A DNA stretch of 15,098 nucleotides from JAYFRE01 sp034926235 (GTDB lineage Bacteria > Pseudomonadota > Alphaproteobacteria > Rhodospirillales > Magnetospirillaceae), in the NCBI GenBank assembly GCA_034926235.1, contig JAYFRE010000033.1:1-15098 (forward strand), given 5' to 3'. Positions 6,620 to 12,595 of the stretch are shown here, one piece after another. A program made the translations under genes and the position numbers. Numbering within the stretch: position 1 is the stretch's first letter; each line of letters starts with the position of its first letter. A model generated the notes under the pieces. That model ran no database searches. It saw only the letters and a list, made by a program, of their open reading frames with translations, and had not been told where the DNA came from.

Positions 6620-7309
6620 ATGACGTCATCGGTCCGGGGTGCATGCACCGCTATCGTTTTCGATCTCGACGGCACTATGGTGGACAGCCTGCCGGATATT
6701 TCGGACGCCCTTAACCGGACGCTGGCCGAATTCGGGCGCGCGCCCGTGGCCGAGAATTCCGTGCGGGGCTGGCTGGGCGATGGCGTTTCCTCGCTGGTTG
6801 ATCGCGGGCTGAAGGCGACCGGCGGTATGCCGTCCGGGATGACGCTGGATTCGGCGACGGAACGTTTCCGGCATTTCTATCGCGGTCATACGACGGTCCG
6901 TTCGGCGCTGTTTCCCAATGTCGAGACGACCTTGCGCCGGCTGAAGGATAACGGGCACCGGCTGGGGGTCTGCACCAATAAGCCTTTCTCCCTGGCGATG
7001 GAGGTCGTGGACGGTTTCGGCATCGCGTCCTTGTTCGACGCTGTTCTGGGAGGAGACAGCCTGGACGTCCGGAAACCCGATCCGCGTCATTTGACCGGAA
7101 CTCTGGCGGCGATGGGTGTGGGGGATGCGCCGGCGCTGATGGTCGGCGATTCGGCCAATGACGTGAAAACGGCGCGCGCCGCCGGCATCCCGGTGGTGGT
7201 GATGTCATTCGGCTACAGCGCGCCGCCGGTGGCGGAATTGGGCGCGGATGCCGTGCTTGACGATTTCGCGGCGCTTCTCACATTGCCCGGAACCTTGCTG
7301 ACGGTCTGA
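6620..7309 (+). CDS. gph: HAD-family phosphatase, phosphoglycolate phosphatase-like
   Basis: A 229-residue HAD hydrolase with the helical C1 cap of the Gph/CbbY group. Motif I is IVFDLDGTMVDS with nucleophile Asp15 and general acid/base Asp17; motif II is VCTNK with Thr119; motif III Lys152 is in VRKPDP; motif IV is GDSANDV with Asp177 and Asp181. LPDISDALNRTLAEFGRAPV and RGWLGDGVSSLVDRGL are typical of Gph, which removes phosphate from 2-phosphoglycolate formed by oxygenase activity or DNA repair. Other small sugar phosphates remain possible. The ATG at 6620 is preceded by GGAGA at 9 bases; an in-frame start at 6539 would add 27 unconserved residues through the promoter. It ends 7 bases before the convergent hypothetical gene. 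Confidence 0.8.
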   Translation: MTSSVRGACTAIVFDLDGTMVDSLPDISDALNRTLAEFGRAPVAENSVRGWLGDGVSSLVDRGLKATGGMPSGMTLDSATERFRHFYRGHTTVRSALFPNVETTLRRLKDNGHRLGVCTNKPFSLAMEVVDGFGIASLFDAVLGGDSLDVRKPDPRHLTGTLAAMGVGDAPALMVGDSANDVKTARAAGIPVVVMSFGYSAPPVAELGADAVLDDFAALLTLPGTLLTV

Positions 7310-7326
7310 GCCCGGGTCAGGGCTTT
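7309..7326 (+). terminator. Weak hairpin at the gph end
   Basis: AGCCC-GGGTCA-GGGCT followed by TT lies just after the gph stop and overlaps the end of the convergent hypothetical gene. The stem is only 5 bp and the T-run is short, so this is a weak candidate. Confidence 0.3.
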
Positions 7327-7712
7327 CGCATCCGGCGGTTCAGGATGTCTGTTTCGCACCGGTCCAGCCAGCCGATCCGTTCCAGCCGCCAGCGTTGCTC
7401 CGCCTGTTCGTCGGGAACCGTGGCGTCGGAGAGGCGGCGCATCTTGCGTTCGATATCGCCGACCGCGCCGTCACGGGCATCCGGCGACCGGATCGCCTGC
7501 TGACGCGACAGCTTGTCGCGTTCGTCGCGCAGCGCCGCCAATTGGGATGCCCATAACTCTCTCGGGTAAAGGATCGCGGACAGACGGTTGCGCAGTCCGT
7601 GGATATGGCAGTTTCCGTCGAAAACGATCTCAGGCGGTGGTTGTGCGGCCCAAAGAATCGCCGCCAGACCGATAGTGATCGTCAGGATGGTCGGAAGTCT
7701 TGAAACGCGCAT
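7317..7712 (-). CDS. Hypothetical protein with N-terminal membrane anchor
   Basis: A 131-residue protein that I do not recognise. The ATG at 7712 has GGAAAG 7 bases upstream. It opens with three basic residues and a hydrophobic stretch LPTILTITIGLAAILWAA (residues 6-23), either a signal anchor or an uncleaved signal peptide. A proline-rich turn, one Cys in FDGNCHIHG and then a highly charged, helix-prone region (about 60-120) follow, the latter rich in Arg, Glu, Asp and Gln with coiled-coil character. A second Cys near the end (DRCETDI) could pair with the first if the domain is periplasmic. Codon use looks like the neighbours, which supports a real gene. It lies between two convergently or co-oriented units and does not clearly belong to either. 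Confidence 0.6.
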   Translation of the reverse strand: MRVSRLPTILTITIGLAAILWAAQPPPEIVFDGNCHIHGLRNRLSAILYPRELWASQLAALRDERDKLSRQQAIRSPDARDGAVGDIERKMRRLSDATVPDEQAEQRWRLERIGWLDRCETDILNRRMRKP

Positions 7713-7750
7713 GGCCCGACTTTCCGCGTGACGTTCCTGGCCCAAGACAC

Positions 7751-7780
7751 ATCATAGCAGAAACGGGCCGCGTCTGTCTT
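7751..7780 (-). promoter_or_regulatory. Candidate promoter for the hypothetical gene
   Basis: On the minus strand AAGACA (7780-7775), 18 bases, then TATGAT (7756-7751). The -10 is good and the -35 poor. It sits between the end of the ABC operon and the ATG at 7712. Confidence 0.3.
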
Positions 7781-7792
7781 TGGTTCCAGCGA

Positions 7793-8488
7793 TCAGCCGT
7801 TCGCCCGCCGATGCCGGTTCAGCCGCCATTCCGCAACCTGGAAGATTTTCACCAGGCAGTAGGAAATGACCAGATAGAACACACCGGTGACAAGGAAGAT
7901 TTCCACCGGCATGTAGGTCTTGGCGATGATGGTGCGCGCCGTTCCGGTCAGTTCCAAGAGCGTGATCGTGCTGGCGAGCGCGCTGCATTTCAGCATCAGG
8001 ATGACTTCGTTGGAATAAGCGGGCAGGGCGATGCGGATCGCGCGCGGCAGGACGATGCGGCGCAGAACCAAGCTTTTCGACATGCCGACGCTGATGCCGG
8101 CCTCGATCTCGCCTCTGGGCACTGCCTGGATGGCGCCGCGCAGGATTTCGGCGATGTAGGCACCGGTGTTGAGCGCCATTGTGATCAGCGCGCACCAATA
8201 GGGATCGCGCAGGATCGGCCACAGGATGGAAGCGCGGACGAAATCGAATTGCGCCAGTCCGTAATAGACCAGGAAAAGCTGAACCAGGAGCGGCGTGCCG
8301 CGGAAAAAGAAGATGAACAGCCAGGGCAGCGCCTTGACGGCTGGCCGGGGTGAAGACCGTCCGAGCCCGAGCGGGAAGGCGAGACACACTCCGGCGATAC
8401 TGGAAAAAATCACCAGCTTGACGGTCAGCCAGGCTCCCAGCAGCAGAGTTGGGAAATAAGACAGGATGACGCTGAGGTCGAAACTCAT
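7793..8488 (-). CDS. hisM: Polar amino acid ABC transporter permease, HisM-like
   Basis: A 231-residue inner-membrane permease of the His/Lys/Arg/Orn and glutamine importer group. It has about five membrane segments, the FFRGTPLLVQLFLVYYGL signature typical of HisM, and the cytoplasmic coupling loop EIEAGISVGMSKSLVLRRIVLP (EAA loop, around residues 135-156) that docks on the ATPase. It is the last gene of the operon. Its ATG overlaps the HisQ-like stop (ATGA, 8485-8488), so translational coupling is likely. It pairs with the HisQ-like subunit to form the membrane channel. The gene name follows family resemblance; substrate specificity is set by the binding protein and is not proven. Confidence 0.85.
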   Translation of the reverse strand: MSFDLSVILSYFPTLLLGAWLTVKLVIFSSIAGVCLAFPLGLGRSSPRPAVKALPWLFIFFFRGTPLLVQLFLVYYGLAQFDFVRASILWPILRDPYWCALITMALNTGAYIAEILRGAIQAVPRGEIEAGISVGMSKSLVLRRIVLPRAIRIALPAYSNEVILMLKCSALASTITLLELTGTARTIIAKTYMPVEIFLVTGVFYLVISYCLVKIFQVAEWRLNRHRRANG

Positions 8489-9189
8489 GTCCCGGCCCTC
8501 CGGTAGCCCCGGTTGGCGTGGCGTTCCATCAGGATCAGGATGCCGTTGGTGATGACCGTCATGCCGAGATAGATCAGGGCGGCGACGCCGAAGAAGGTGA
8601 AGGGTTCCTTGGAAAAACCGGTGCCGATCTGGCTTTTGCGCATCAATTCATCCAGCCCGATCACCGAGATCAGCGAGGTGTCCTTCAGCAGAACCAGGAA
8701 CAGATTGCCCAGGCCCGGCAAGGCGATCCGCCAAAGCTGGGGCAGGATCACGCGCAGAAAGATACGCCAGCGTCCCAGCCCTAAGGATTGGGCAGCTTCG
8801 ATATGACCGGCGGGAATGGTCAGCAGCGCGCCGCGGAAGACTTCGGTGGCGTAAGCGCCGAAGGTCAGGCCCAGGGCCAGCGTGCCGGCCGTGAAAGGAT
8901 CAAGCTCGACGAACTCGTCATGGCCGAAAAGAGCAGCGATCGCGGTCAGCGCGCCGGACGAGCCGAAATAGACGACCAGCACCACCAGAAGCTCGGGGAT
9001 GCCGCGGATGATGGTGGTGTAGCCGTTGCCCAGCATGCGCAGGGGTGTGACGCTGGAACTTTTGGACAGCGCGCCCAGAATGCCCAGAACCAGCCCCACG
9101 CACAGCGCGGCCATGGCCAGTTGCAGGGTAACGATGGCGCCGGCAAGAAGCTGCGGCCCAAAACCGTGAAGGTTCATATCACTCGCCAT
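8485..9189 (-). CDS. hisQ: Polar amino acid ABC transporter permease, HisQ-like
   Basis: A 234-residue permease subunit. It has an N-terminal FGPQLLAGAIVTLQLAMAAL segment, RGIPELLVVLVVYFG, and the EAA loop HIEAAQSLGLGRWRIFLRVILP (about residues 127-149), all as in HisQ. The start is uncertain between Met at 9189 and Met at 9177, as neither has a clean Shine-Dalgarno. It follows the binding-protein gene after 49 bases that contain a strong 14-bp hairpin, a layout often used to make more binding protein than permease. It overlaps the HisM-like gene by four bases. With HisM and HisP it makes the importer core. Confidence 0.85.
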   Translation of the reverse strand: MASDMNLHGFGPQLLAGAIVTLQLAMAALCVGLVLGILGALSKSSSVTPLRMLGNGYTTIIRGIPELLVVLVVYFGSSGALTAIAALFGHDEFVELDPFTAGTLALGLTFGAYATEVFRGALLTIPAGHIEAAQSLGLGRWRIFLRVILPQLWRIALPGLGNLFLVLLKDTSLISVIGLDELMRKSQIGTGFSKEPFTFFGVAALIYLGMTVITNGILILMERHANRGYRRAGT

Positions 9190-9197
9190 TTACGGGG

Positions 9198-9229
9198 TTT
9201 CCCCGGCGGGATAAATCCCGCCGGGGAAA
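9198..9229. repeat. Strong hairpin between binding-protein and permease genes
   Basis: TTTCCCCGGCGGGA (9198-9211) and TCCCGCCGGGGAAA (9216-9229) form a perfect 14-bp stem with a 4-base loop. It begins 9 bases after the binding-protein stop and ends 8 bases before the HisQ-like ATG. No T-run follows on the minus strand, so it fits an mRNA-stabilising or attenuating intercistronic hairpin better than a full terminator. Confidence 0.75.
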
Positions 9230-9238
9230 AGACCGGCA

Positions 9239-9982
9239 TCAATAGATGTCGAAGGGGAAATATTTCTCGTTGATCTTCTTGTAGGTGCCGTTGGCGATGA
9301 TGGCCTTCAGGGCTTCATTCAACCGCAGCCGCAGCTTGTCGTCGCCCTTGCGCAGGGCGATACCGATCTTGTCGTCGTCGAAGACCGGCTGGCCCTTGAA
9401 CTCGAAATTCTTGCCGGCGTCGCTTTCCAGCCAATCCCAATTGACGAATTTGTCGGCCAGAATGGCGTCGAGCCGTCCGGAGGAAAGGTCGAGATAGGCG
9501 TTTTCCTGCGTGTCGTAGAGCTTGATGTCCGCGTCTTTGACGTTCTTTTCAAGCCAGGAGCCGGCGATGGTGGCGCGCTGCGCGCCCAGAGCCTTGCCCT
9601 TCAGCTTGGTGGGGTCGAAATTCGAGGTCTTCGGCGCGATGAACTGAAGCTTGTTGCTGTAATAGGGGTCGGTGAAGGCGACCGCTTTCTGGCGTTCCTC
9701 GGTGATCGACATCGAAGCGATGATGGCGTCGAATTTCTTGGCCATCAAAGCCGGGATGATGCCGTCCCAATCCTGGGTGACGATGGTGCATTCGGCCTTC
9801 ATCTCGGCGCAGAGCGCCTTGGCGATGTCGATGTCAAAGCCGACGACATTGCCCTTCTCGTCCATCTGGTTGAAGGGCGGGTAGGCGCCTTCGGTGCCGA
9901 TGCGGATCTTATCCGCAGCAGCGGCGGAGCCGACCGCCATGAGCCCGGCCAGGGCGGCGATCGCCAGCGTTTTCATGAACAT
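9239..9982 (-). CDS. Periplasmic amino acid-binding protein of the ABC importer (HisJ/ArgT-like)
   Basis: A 247-residue type II periplasmic binding protein. A signal peptide (residues about 1-23, with the AAAA/DK cleavage region) is followed by the family opening KIRIGTEGAYPPFN, DIDIAKALCAEM and the hinge and ligand stretches DWDGIIPALMAKKFDAIIASM, FTDPYYSNK and ADIKLYDTQENAYLDLSSGRLDA. These match the lysine/arginine/ornithine and histidine-binding proteins; cationic amino acids are the most likely ligands but glutamine or opine-like relatives cannot be excluded. The ATG at 9982 has GGAGGG 7 bases upstream, so it is preferred over the Met two codons later. It is the second gene of the operon, 38 bases after the ATPase gene. 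Confidence 0.88.
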   Translation of the reverse strand: MFMKTLAIAALAGLMAVGSAAAADKIRIGTEGAYPPFNQMDEKGNVVGFDIDIAKALCAEMKAECTIVTQDWDGIIPALMAKKFDAIIASMSITEERQKAVAFTDPYYSNKLQFIAPKTSNFDPTKLKGKALGAQRATIAGSWLEKNVKDADIKLYDTQENAYLDLSSGRLDAILADKFVNWDWLESDAGKNFEFKGQPVFDDDKIGIALRKGDDKLRLRLNEALKAIIANGTYKKINEKYFPFDIY

Positions 9983-10020
9983 GACAATACCCTCCGAAAA
10001 AACGGAACTTCAGGAAAACA

Positions 10021-10809
10021 TCACGCGTGGCCGGCCATGAACTGGCGGCAACGTGCGGAATCAGGGGAATCGAAAACCTTTTCCGGCGTCCCTTCCTCCT
10101 CGATCCGGCCATGATGCAGAAAAATCACGCGCGACGAGACGTTGCGGGCAAAACGCATTTCATGGGTCACGAGCAGCATGGTCCGGCCTTCCTCGGCCAG
10201 CCCGTTGATGACGCTCAACACCTCTCCGACCATTTCGGGGTCCAGCGCGGAGGTTGGTTCGTCGAACAAGATAACTTTGGGCTGCATCGCCAGCGTCCGT
10301 GCGATGGCGGCGCGCTGCTGCTGTCCGCCGGACAAATGAGCGGGGTAGCTGTTGCGTTTGTCGGCGATGCCGACCTTGGCCAGCATCGCTTCGGCGGCTT
10401 CGATCGCCTCCTTGCGCGGCAGCCCCAGCACATGCGTCGGCGCTTCGATGACGTTTTCCAGGATCGTCATGTGCGGCCACAGATTGAAATTCTGGAACAC
10501 GAAGCCGATACCGGCGCGGATGCGGGTGATCTGCTTCATGTCGGAGGGCGCCATCAGCCCGTCGGCGCGGCGCTTCAGAGCCAGGGCCTCCCCGGCCAGG
10601 GCGATGGCACCGTCATTAGGAAGCTCCAGCAGGTTGAGGCAGCGCAGAAAGGTGCTCTTGCCCGATCCGGACGAACCCAGGATCGAGATCACCTCGCCGT
10701 CCCAGGCTTTGACGCTGACACCTTTCAAGACTTCGAGGGCGCCGAAATTTTTATGGATATTGGTCGCTTCAAGGGCTGGTACGCCCTGACGACTCACCTG
10801 ACGACCCAC
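10021..10809 (-). CDS. hisP: Polar amino acid ABC transporter ATP-binding protein, HisP-like
   Basis: A 262-residue ABC ATPase strongly resembling HisP. Walker A is GSSGSGKST (45-53), the Q-loop Gln is at 106 in FQNFNLW, the signature LSGGQQQR is at 159-166, Walker B VILFDEP at 179-185 and the H-loop His at 216 in VTHEM. NFNLWPHMTILENVIEAPTHV and the C-terminal VIFLHHGRIEEEGTPEKVF are diagnostic of this family. It powers uptake through the two downstream permeases. The start is GTG at 10809, with GGGGAGAG 7 bases upstream; a second in-frame GTG lies 12 bases later inside a tandem repeat. Putting the ATPase first differs from the classic hisJQMP order. A sigma-54-like site lies about 45-60 bases upstream. 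Confidence 0.9.
   Translation of the reverse strand: MGRQVSRQGVPALEATNIHKNFGALEVLKGVSVKAWDGEVISILGSSGSGKSTFLRCLNLLELPNDGAIALAGEALALKRRADGLMAPSDMKQITRIRAGIGFVFQNFNLWPHMTILENVIEAPTHVLGLPRKEAIEAAEAMLAKVGIADKRNSYPAHLSGGQQQRAAIARTLAMQPKVILFDEPTSALDPEMVGEVLSVINGLAEEGRTMLLVTHEMRFARNVSSRVIFLHHGRIEEEGTPEKVFDSPDSARCRQFMAGHA
10786..10809 (-). repeat. Tandem 12-base repeat duplicating the HisP-like start codon
   Basis: CTGACGACTCAC (10786-10797) and CTGACGACCCAC (10798-10809), plus-strand reading, differ at one base. On the minus strand each copy begins with GTG, so the gene has two in-frame start codons 12 bases apart, coding MGRQ and VSRQ. Only the upstream GTG (10809) has a well-spaced Shine-Dalgarno. 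Confidence 0.75.
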
Positions 10810-10816
10810 CTTTGCA

Positions 10817-10824
10817 CTCTCCCC
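10817..10824 (-). promoter_or_regulatory. Ribosome binding site for the HisP-like GTG start
   Basis: GGGGAGAG on the minus strand, 7 bases before the GTG at 10809. It supports the first of the two duplicated start codons. Confidence 0.55.
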
Positions 10825-10852
10825 GCTTCGGTCCCGTGAATGTCATCACTTT

Positions 10853-10868
10853 GTCAAACAGGGTGCCA
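10853..10868 (-). promoter_or_regulatory. Sigma-54-like promoter before the amino acid ABC operon
   Basis: On the minus strand TGGCAC-CCTGT-TTGAC has the -24 element exact and correct N5 spacing; the -12 element reads TTGAC instead of TTGC. Transcription would start near 10841, about 32 bases before the GTG. TTGACA also resembles a -35 box, but no -10 follows at 16-18 bases (GC-rich GGACCG). Nitrogen-controlled transport of this family by sigma-54 is known in enterics. Confidence 0.4.
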
Positions 10869-10884
10869 TTTCGCAACCTCGGAC

Positions 10885-10907
10885 CGGCTTTATCTGTCGA
10901 AAAGCCG
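10885..10907. repeat. Inverted repeat upstream of the ABC operon
   Basis: CGGCTTT-(9 bases)-AAAGCCG, a perfect 7-bp stem, lies between the second DMT gene and the sigma-54-like site. No T-run follows on the minus strand. It could end the DMT transcript weakly or be an operator. Confidence 0.35.
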
Positions 10908-10968
10908 TGTCGGACGGCGGATTGAGCGGAGGATAAGGACGATTTGATCCATTTCCACCAAAGGAAAG

Positions 10969-11877
10969 CTAATGCCGGCTGCTCCGGACCGCGCGTCCGG
11001 GAAAAAGCAGGGGGACCAGCTGCACCGCCAGCATCGCCGCAAAAATGATGCAGCATCCCATAATCTGGCTATCGGTCAGCGTGTCGCCGAAAACCAGGGC
11101 CCCGCCGATTGCGGCGAAGACCACCTCGCAGGACAGGATGATGGCGGCGTCGGCGGCGCCGGTGTAACGCTGGGCGATGCTTTGCAGGGTGAAAGCCACG
11201 CCCACCGACAGAATTCCGGTATAAGCGACCGCGGGCCAGGCGGCGATGACACCCTCGACCGGGGCGGTTTCGACAAAGAAGGCCAGCACGGACGCGATCA
11301 GGCCGGCGACCGTGAACTGGACCAGGGCCAGCACGGTCGGCGCACCGGTGCGCGTTGCCATATGGCCGACCAGGCCGACATGAGCGGCCCAGAACACGGT
11401 GCTGATGATGACCAGAAGATCGCCCCAGGATGCGCTGACCGATCCGCCGCCGCTTAAGAACCATGTGCCCAGGACGCTGGCGGCGGCGGCGGGCCAAACC
11501 ACGGGATGGGGCAGAATGCGTTGCGCGACCAGGGCGATGATCGGCACCAGGGGCACATAAAGCCCGGTCAGGAAGCCGGCATTGGTGACAGATGTCGCGG
11601 CGATGCCGGTCTGCTGCAACAACCCGCCGGCGCACAAAGCGGCTCCGGTGGCGATCATGCCGAGCCAATCGCCGCTATTGAAGCGGACGCCTTTGGCCTC
11701 AAGCCGGCGGTAGGAACGCCAGGCGATGGGGGCGATGACCAGCGCGCCGAGCAGGAAACGCGCACCCGAAAAGCTGAACGCGCCGGCATGATCCATGCCG
11801 AATTTCTGTGCGACGAAGGCCGTTCCCCAGATGGCGGCGGTAAGGATGAGAAGGGTATTCGCCTGGAGTCGGGTCAT
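10969..11877 (-). CDS. DMT superfamily transporter (EamA family), second copy
   Basis: A 302-residue ten-segment membrane protein with two EamA repeats (about 7-140 and 150-285). The opening LTAAIWGTAFVAQKFGMDHAG, the first-repeat segment QQTGIAATSVTNAGFLTGLY with the family's conserved polar turn, and the second-repeat stretch VAFTLQSIAQRYTGAADAAI then EVVFAAIGGALVFGDTLT are typical of YdcZ/RhaT-like metabolite exporters. Substrate unknown. AGGAGAGG lies about 11 bases before the ATG. The gene starts only 66 bases after tRNA-Asn, with the tRNA terminator between, so either it has a promoter hidden in that short span or it depends on read-through. Distinct in sequence from the first DMT transporter. 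Confidence 0.88.
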   Translation of the reverse strand: MTRLQANTLLILTAAIWGTAFVAQKFGMDHAGAFSFSGARFLLGALVIAPIAWRSYRRLEAKGVRFNSGDWLGMIATGAALCAGGLLQQTGIAATSVTNAGFLTGLYVPLVPIIALVAQRILPHPVVWPAAAASVLGTWFLSGGGSVSASWGDLLVIISTVFWAAHVGLVGHMATRTGAPTVLALVQFTVAGLIASVLAFFVETAPVEGVIAAWPAVAYTGILSVGVAFTLQSIAQRYTGAADAAIILSCEVVFAAIGGALVFGDTLTDSQIMGCCIIFAAMLAVQLVPLLFPGRAVRSSRH

Positions 11878-11903
11878 CGCGGAACTGGCCTCTCCTAAAG
11901 AAG

Positions 11904-11935
11904 AGGGGCCGGACAGTATATTCTGTCCGGCCCTT
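11904..11935 (-). terminator. Intrinsic terminator of tRNA-Asn
   Basis: GGGCCGGACAG (11906-11916) and CTGTCCGGCCC (11923-11933) form a perfect 11-bp stem with a 6-base loop, extendable by a G-T and an A-T pair. On the minus strand the stem is followed by CTCTTCTTT, a pyrimidine-rich tail. It begins 8-10 bases after the tRNA CCA end and lies just upstream of the DMT gene's ribosome binding site. Confidence 0.75.
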
Positions 11936-11943
11936 CGCGGAAC

Positions 11944-12018
11944 TGGCTCCCAGGGAGGGATTCGAACCCCCGACCAAGCGGTTAACAGCCGCTTGCTCTA
12001 CCGCTGAGCTACCTGGGA
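11944..12018 (-). tRNA. tRNA-Asn (anticodon GUU)
   Basis: All parts of a 75-base tRNA are visible on the minus strand, with encoded CCA. Acceptor stem TCCCAGG pairs with CCTGGGA; D arm GCTC-AGCGGTA-GAGC; anticodon stem AGCGG/CCGCT with loop CTGTTAA, anticodon GTT at 11984-11986; T arm GGGGG-TTCGAAT-CCCTC with one G-U pair; discriminator G. It reads asparagine codons AAC and AAU. It has its own promoter upstream and a terminator downstream. No integrase or att-like repeat of its 3' end was seen in the window. Confidence 0.97.
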
Positions 12019-12084
12019 ACAAGGGAATGCCCGGTCTGCCGGCATCCGGCCTTGAATCCGTTTGCGGAAATAGCGCCGCGCCGC

Positions 12085-12113
12085 CTTATAGCAAGCCGCT
12101 TGGGGCGGAGCAA
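12085..12113 (-). promoter_or_regulatory. Sigma-70 promoter of tRNA-Asn
   Basis: On the minus strand TTGCTC (12113-12108), a 17-base spacer and TATAAG (12090-12085). A GC-rich discriminator follows, as in stringently controlled tRNA promoters. Predicted start near 12078, about 60 bases before the mature 5' end. Confidence 0.65.
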
Positions 12114-12148
12114 ACGCTTTCTCGCAGGTTCCGGGTCGGGATTGCGGC

Positions 12149-12176
12149 TTGCCCTGATCGTCAGACGTCTTATATC
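12149..12176 (+). promoter_or_regulatory. Sigma-70 promoter of the sugE riboswitch transcript
   Basis: TTGCCC (12149-12154), 16 bases, TATATC (12171-12176). The predicted start near 12183 is just before the first riboswitch hairpin at 12190. Confidence 0.55.
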
Positions 12177-12189
12177 TGATGGACCAAGC

Positions 12190-12235
12190 GAGGACGGCCT
12201 CCCCTGATAAGGGCATAACCGCCGGGACGACCCGG
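12190..12235 (+). ncRNA. Guanidine-II (mini-ykkC) riboswitch
   Basis: Two hairpins with the class-defining ACGR tetraloops: GAGG-ACGG-CCTC (12190-12201) and CCGGG-ACGA-CCCGG (12222-12235), separated by 20 bases. The linker itself can form a small CCCT-GATA-AGGG hairpin (12202-12213). The class binds guanidinium and switches on translation of the gene downstream; here that gene is sugE/gdx, a known partner. The first stem's 5' arm GAGG copies the Shine-Dalgarno core GAGG (12252-12255), so the arm CCTC can pair with either, which fits the accepted mechanism. Loop and stem sequences are seen; ligand response is inferred from the class. Confidence 0.87.
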
Positions 12236-12251
12236 TCTTTATTTTAAGATC

Positions 12252-12256
12252 GAGGG
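12252..12256 (+). promoter_or_regulatory. sugE ribosome binding site, target of riboswitch control
   Basis: GAGGG lies 8 bases before the ATG at 12265. GAGG can pair with CCTC (12198-12201) of the first riboswitch hairpin when guanidine is absent. Confidence 0.55.
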
Positions 12257-12264
12257 CAATCGTC

Positions 12265-12585
12265 ATGGCGTGGTTTTTTTTGGGAACGGCGGGGCTGCTG
12301 GAAATCGTCTGGGCCTTTTTCATGAAGCAGTCCGACGGCTTTTCCCGGCCCGTCCCCAGCGCGATCACTCTGGTTGCAATGGTGGCGAGCTTCATCCTGC
12401 TGTCGCTTGCGATGCGGACCCTGCCGCTGGGGACCGCTTATACCATCTGGACCGGCATCGGCGCCGTGGGCGCTTTTCTCGTCGGTATCATCATCCTTGG
12501 CGAAGCGTTTACGCTGCAGCGCGGCTTGGCGGCGCTGCTTATTGTCGCGGGTCTCGTCCTGATGAAACTCTCGGCGTCGTCGTAA
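12265..12585 (+). CDS. sugE: Guanidinium exporter, SMR family (SugE/Gdx)
   Basis: A 106-residue small multidrug resistance protein with four membrane helices. It matches SugE/Gdx, the proton-coupled guanidinium exporter, in LLEIVWAFFMKQSDGFSRPVPSAI: Glu13 is the proton and substrate-binding glutamate and the following WAFFMKQSDGFSR is the Gdx-type signature that separates it from EmrE. The second half has GTAYTIWTGIGAVGAFLVGIIILGE and a final helix ending KLSASS. It works as an antiparallel dual-topology dimer in the inner membrane. Length is normal. A guanidine-II riboswitch lies directly upstream and confirms the substrate independently. It is a single-gene unit; a weak terminator follows. 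Confidence 0.93.
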   Translation: MAWFFLGTAGLLEIVWAFFMKQSDGFSRPVPSAITLVAMVASFILLSLAMRTLPLGTAYTIWTGIGAVGAFLVGIIILGEAFTLQRGLAALLIVAGLVLMKLSASS

Positions 12586-12595
12586 GCGTCGATTC

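Noticed and set aside
10027..10839. Open plus-strand frame of 270 codons opposite the HisP-like gene
   Set aside because: The minus strand carries all ABC ATPase motifs; the plus frame has no recognisable domain and no ribosome binding site.
11944..12018. tRNA-Asn as an integration site for a genomic island
   Set aside because: No integrase gene and no second copy of the tRNA 3' end was seen in the window; neighbours look like ordinary chromosomal genes.
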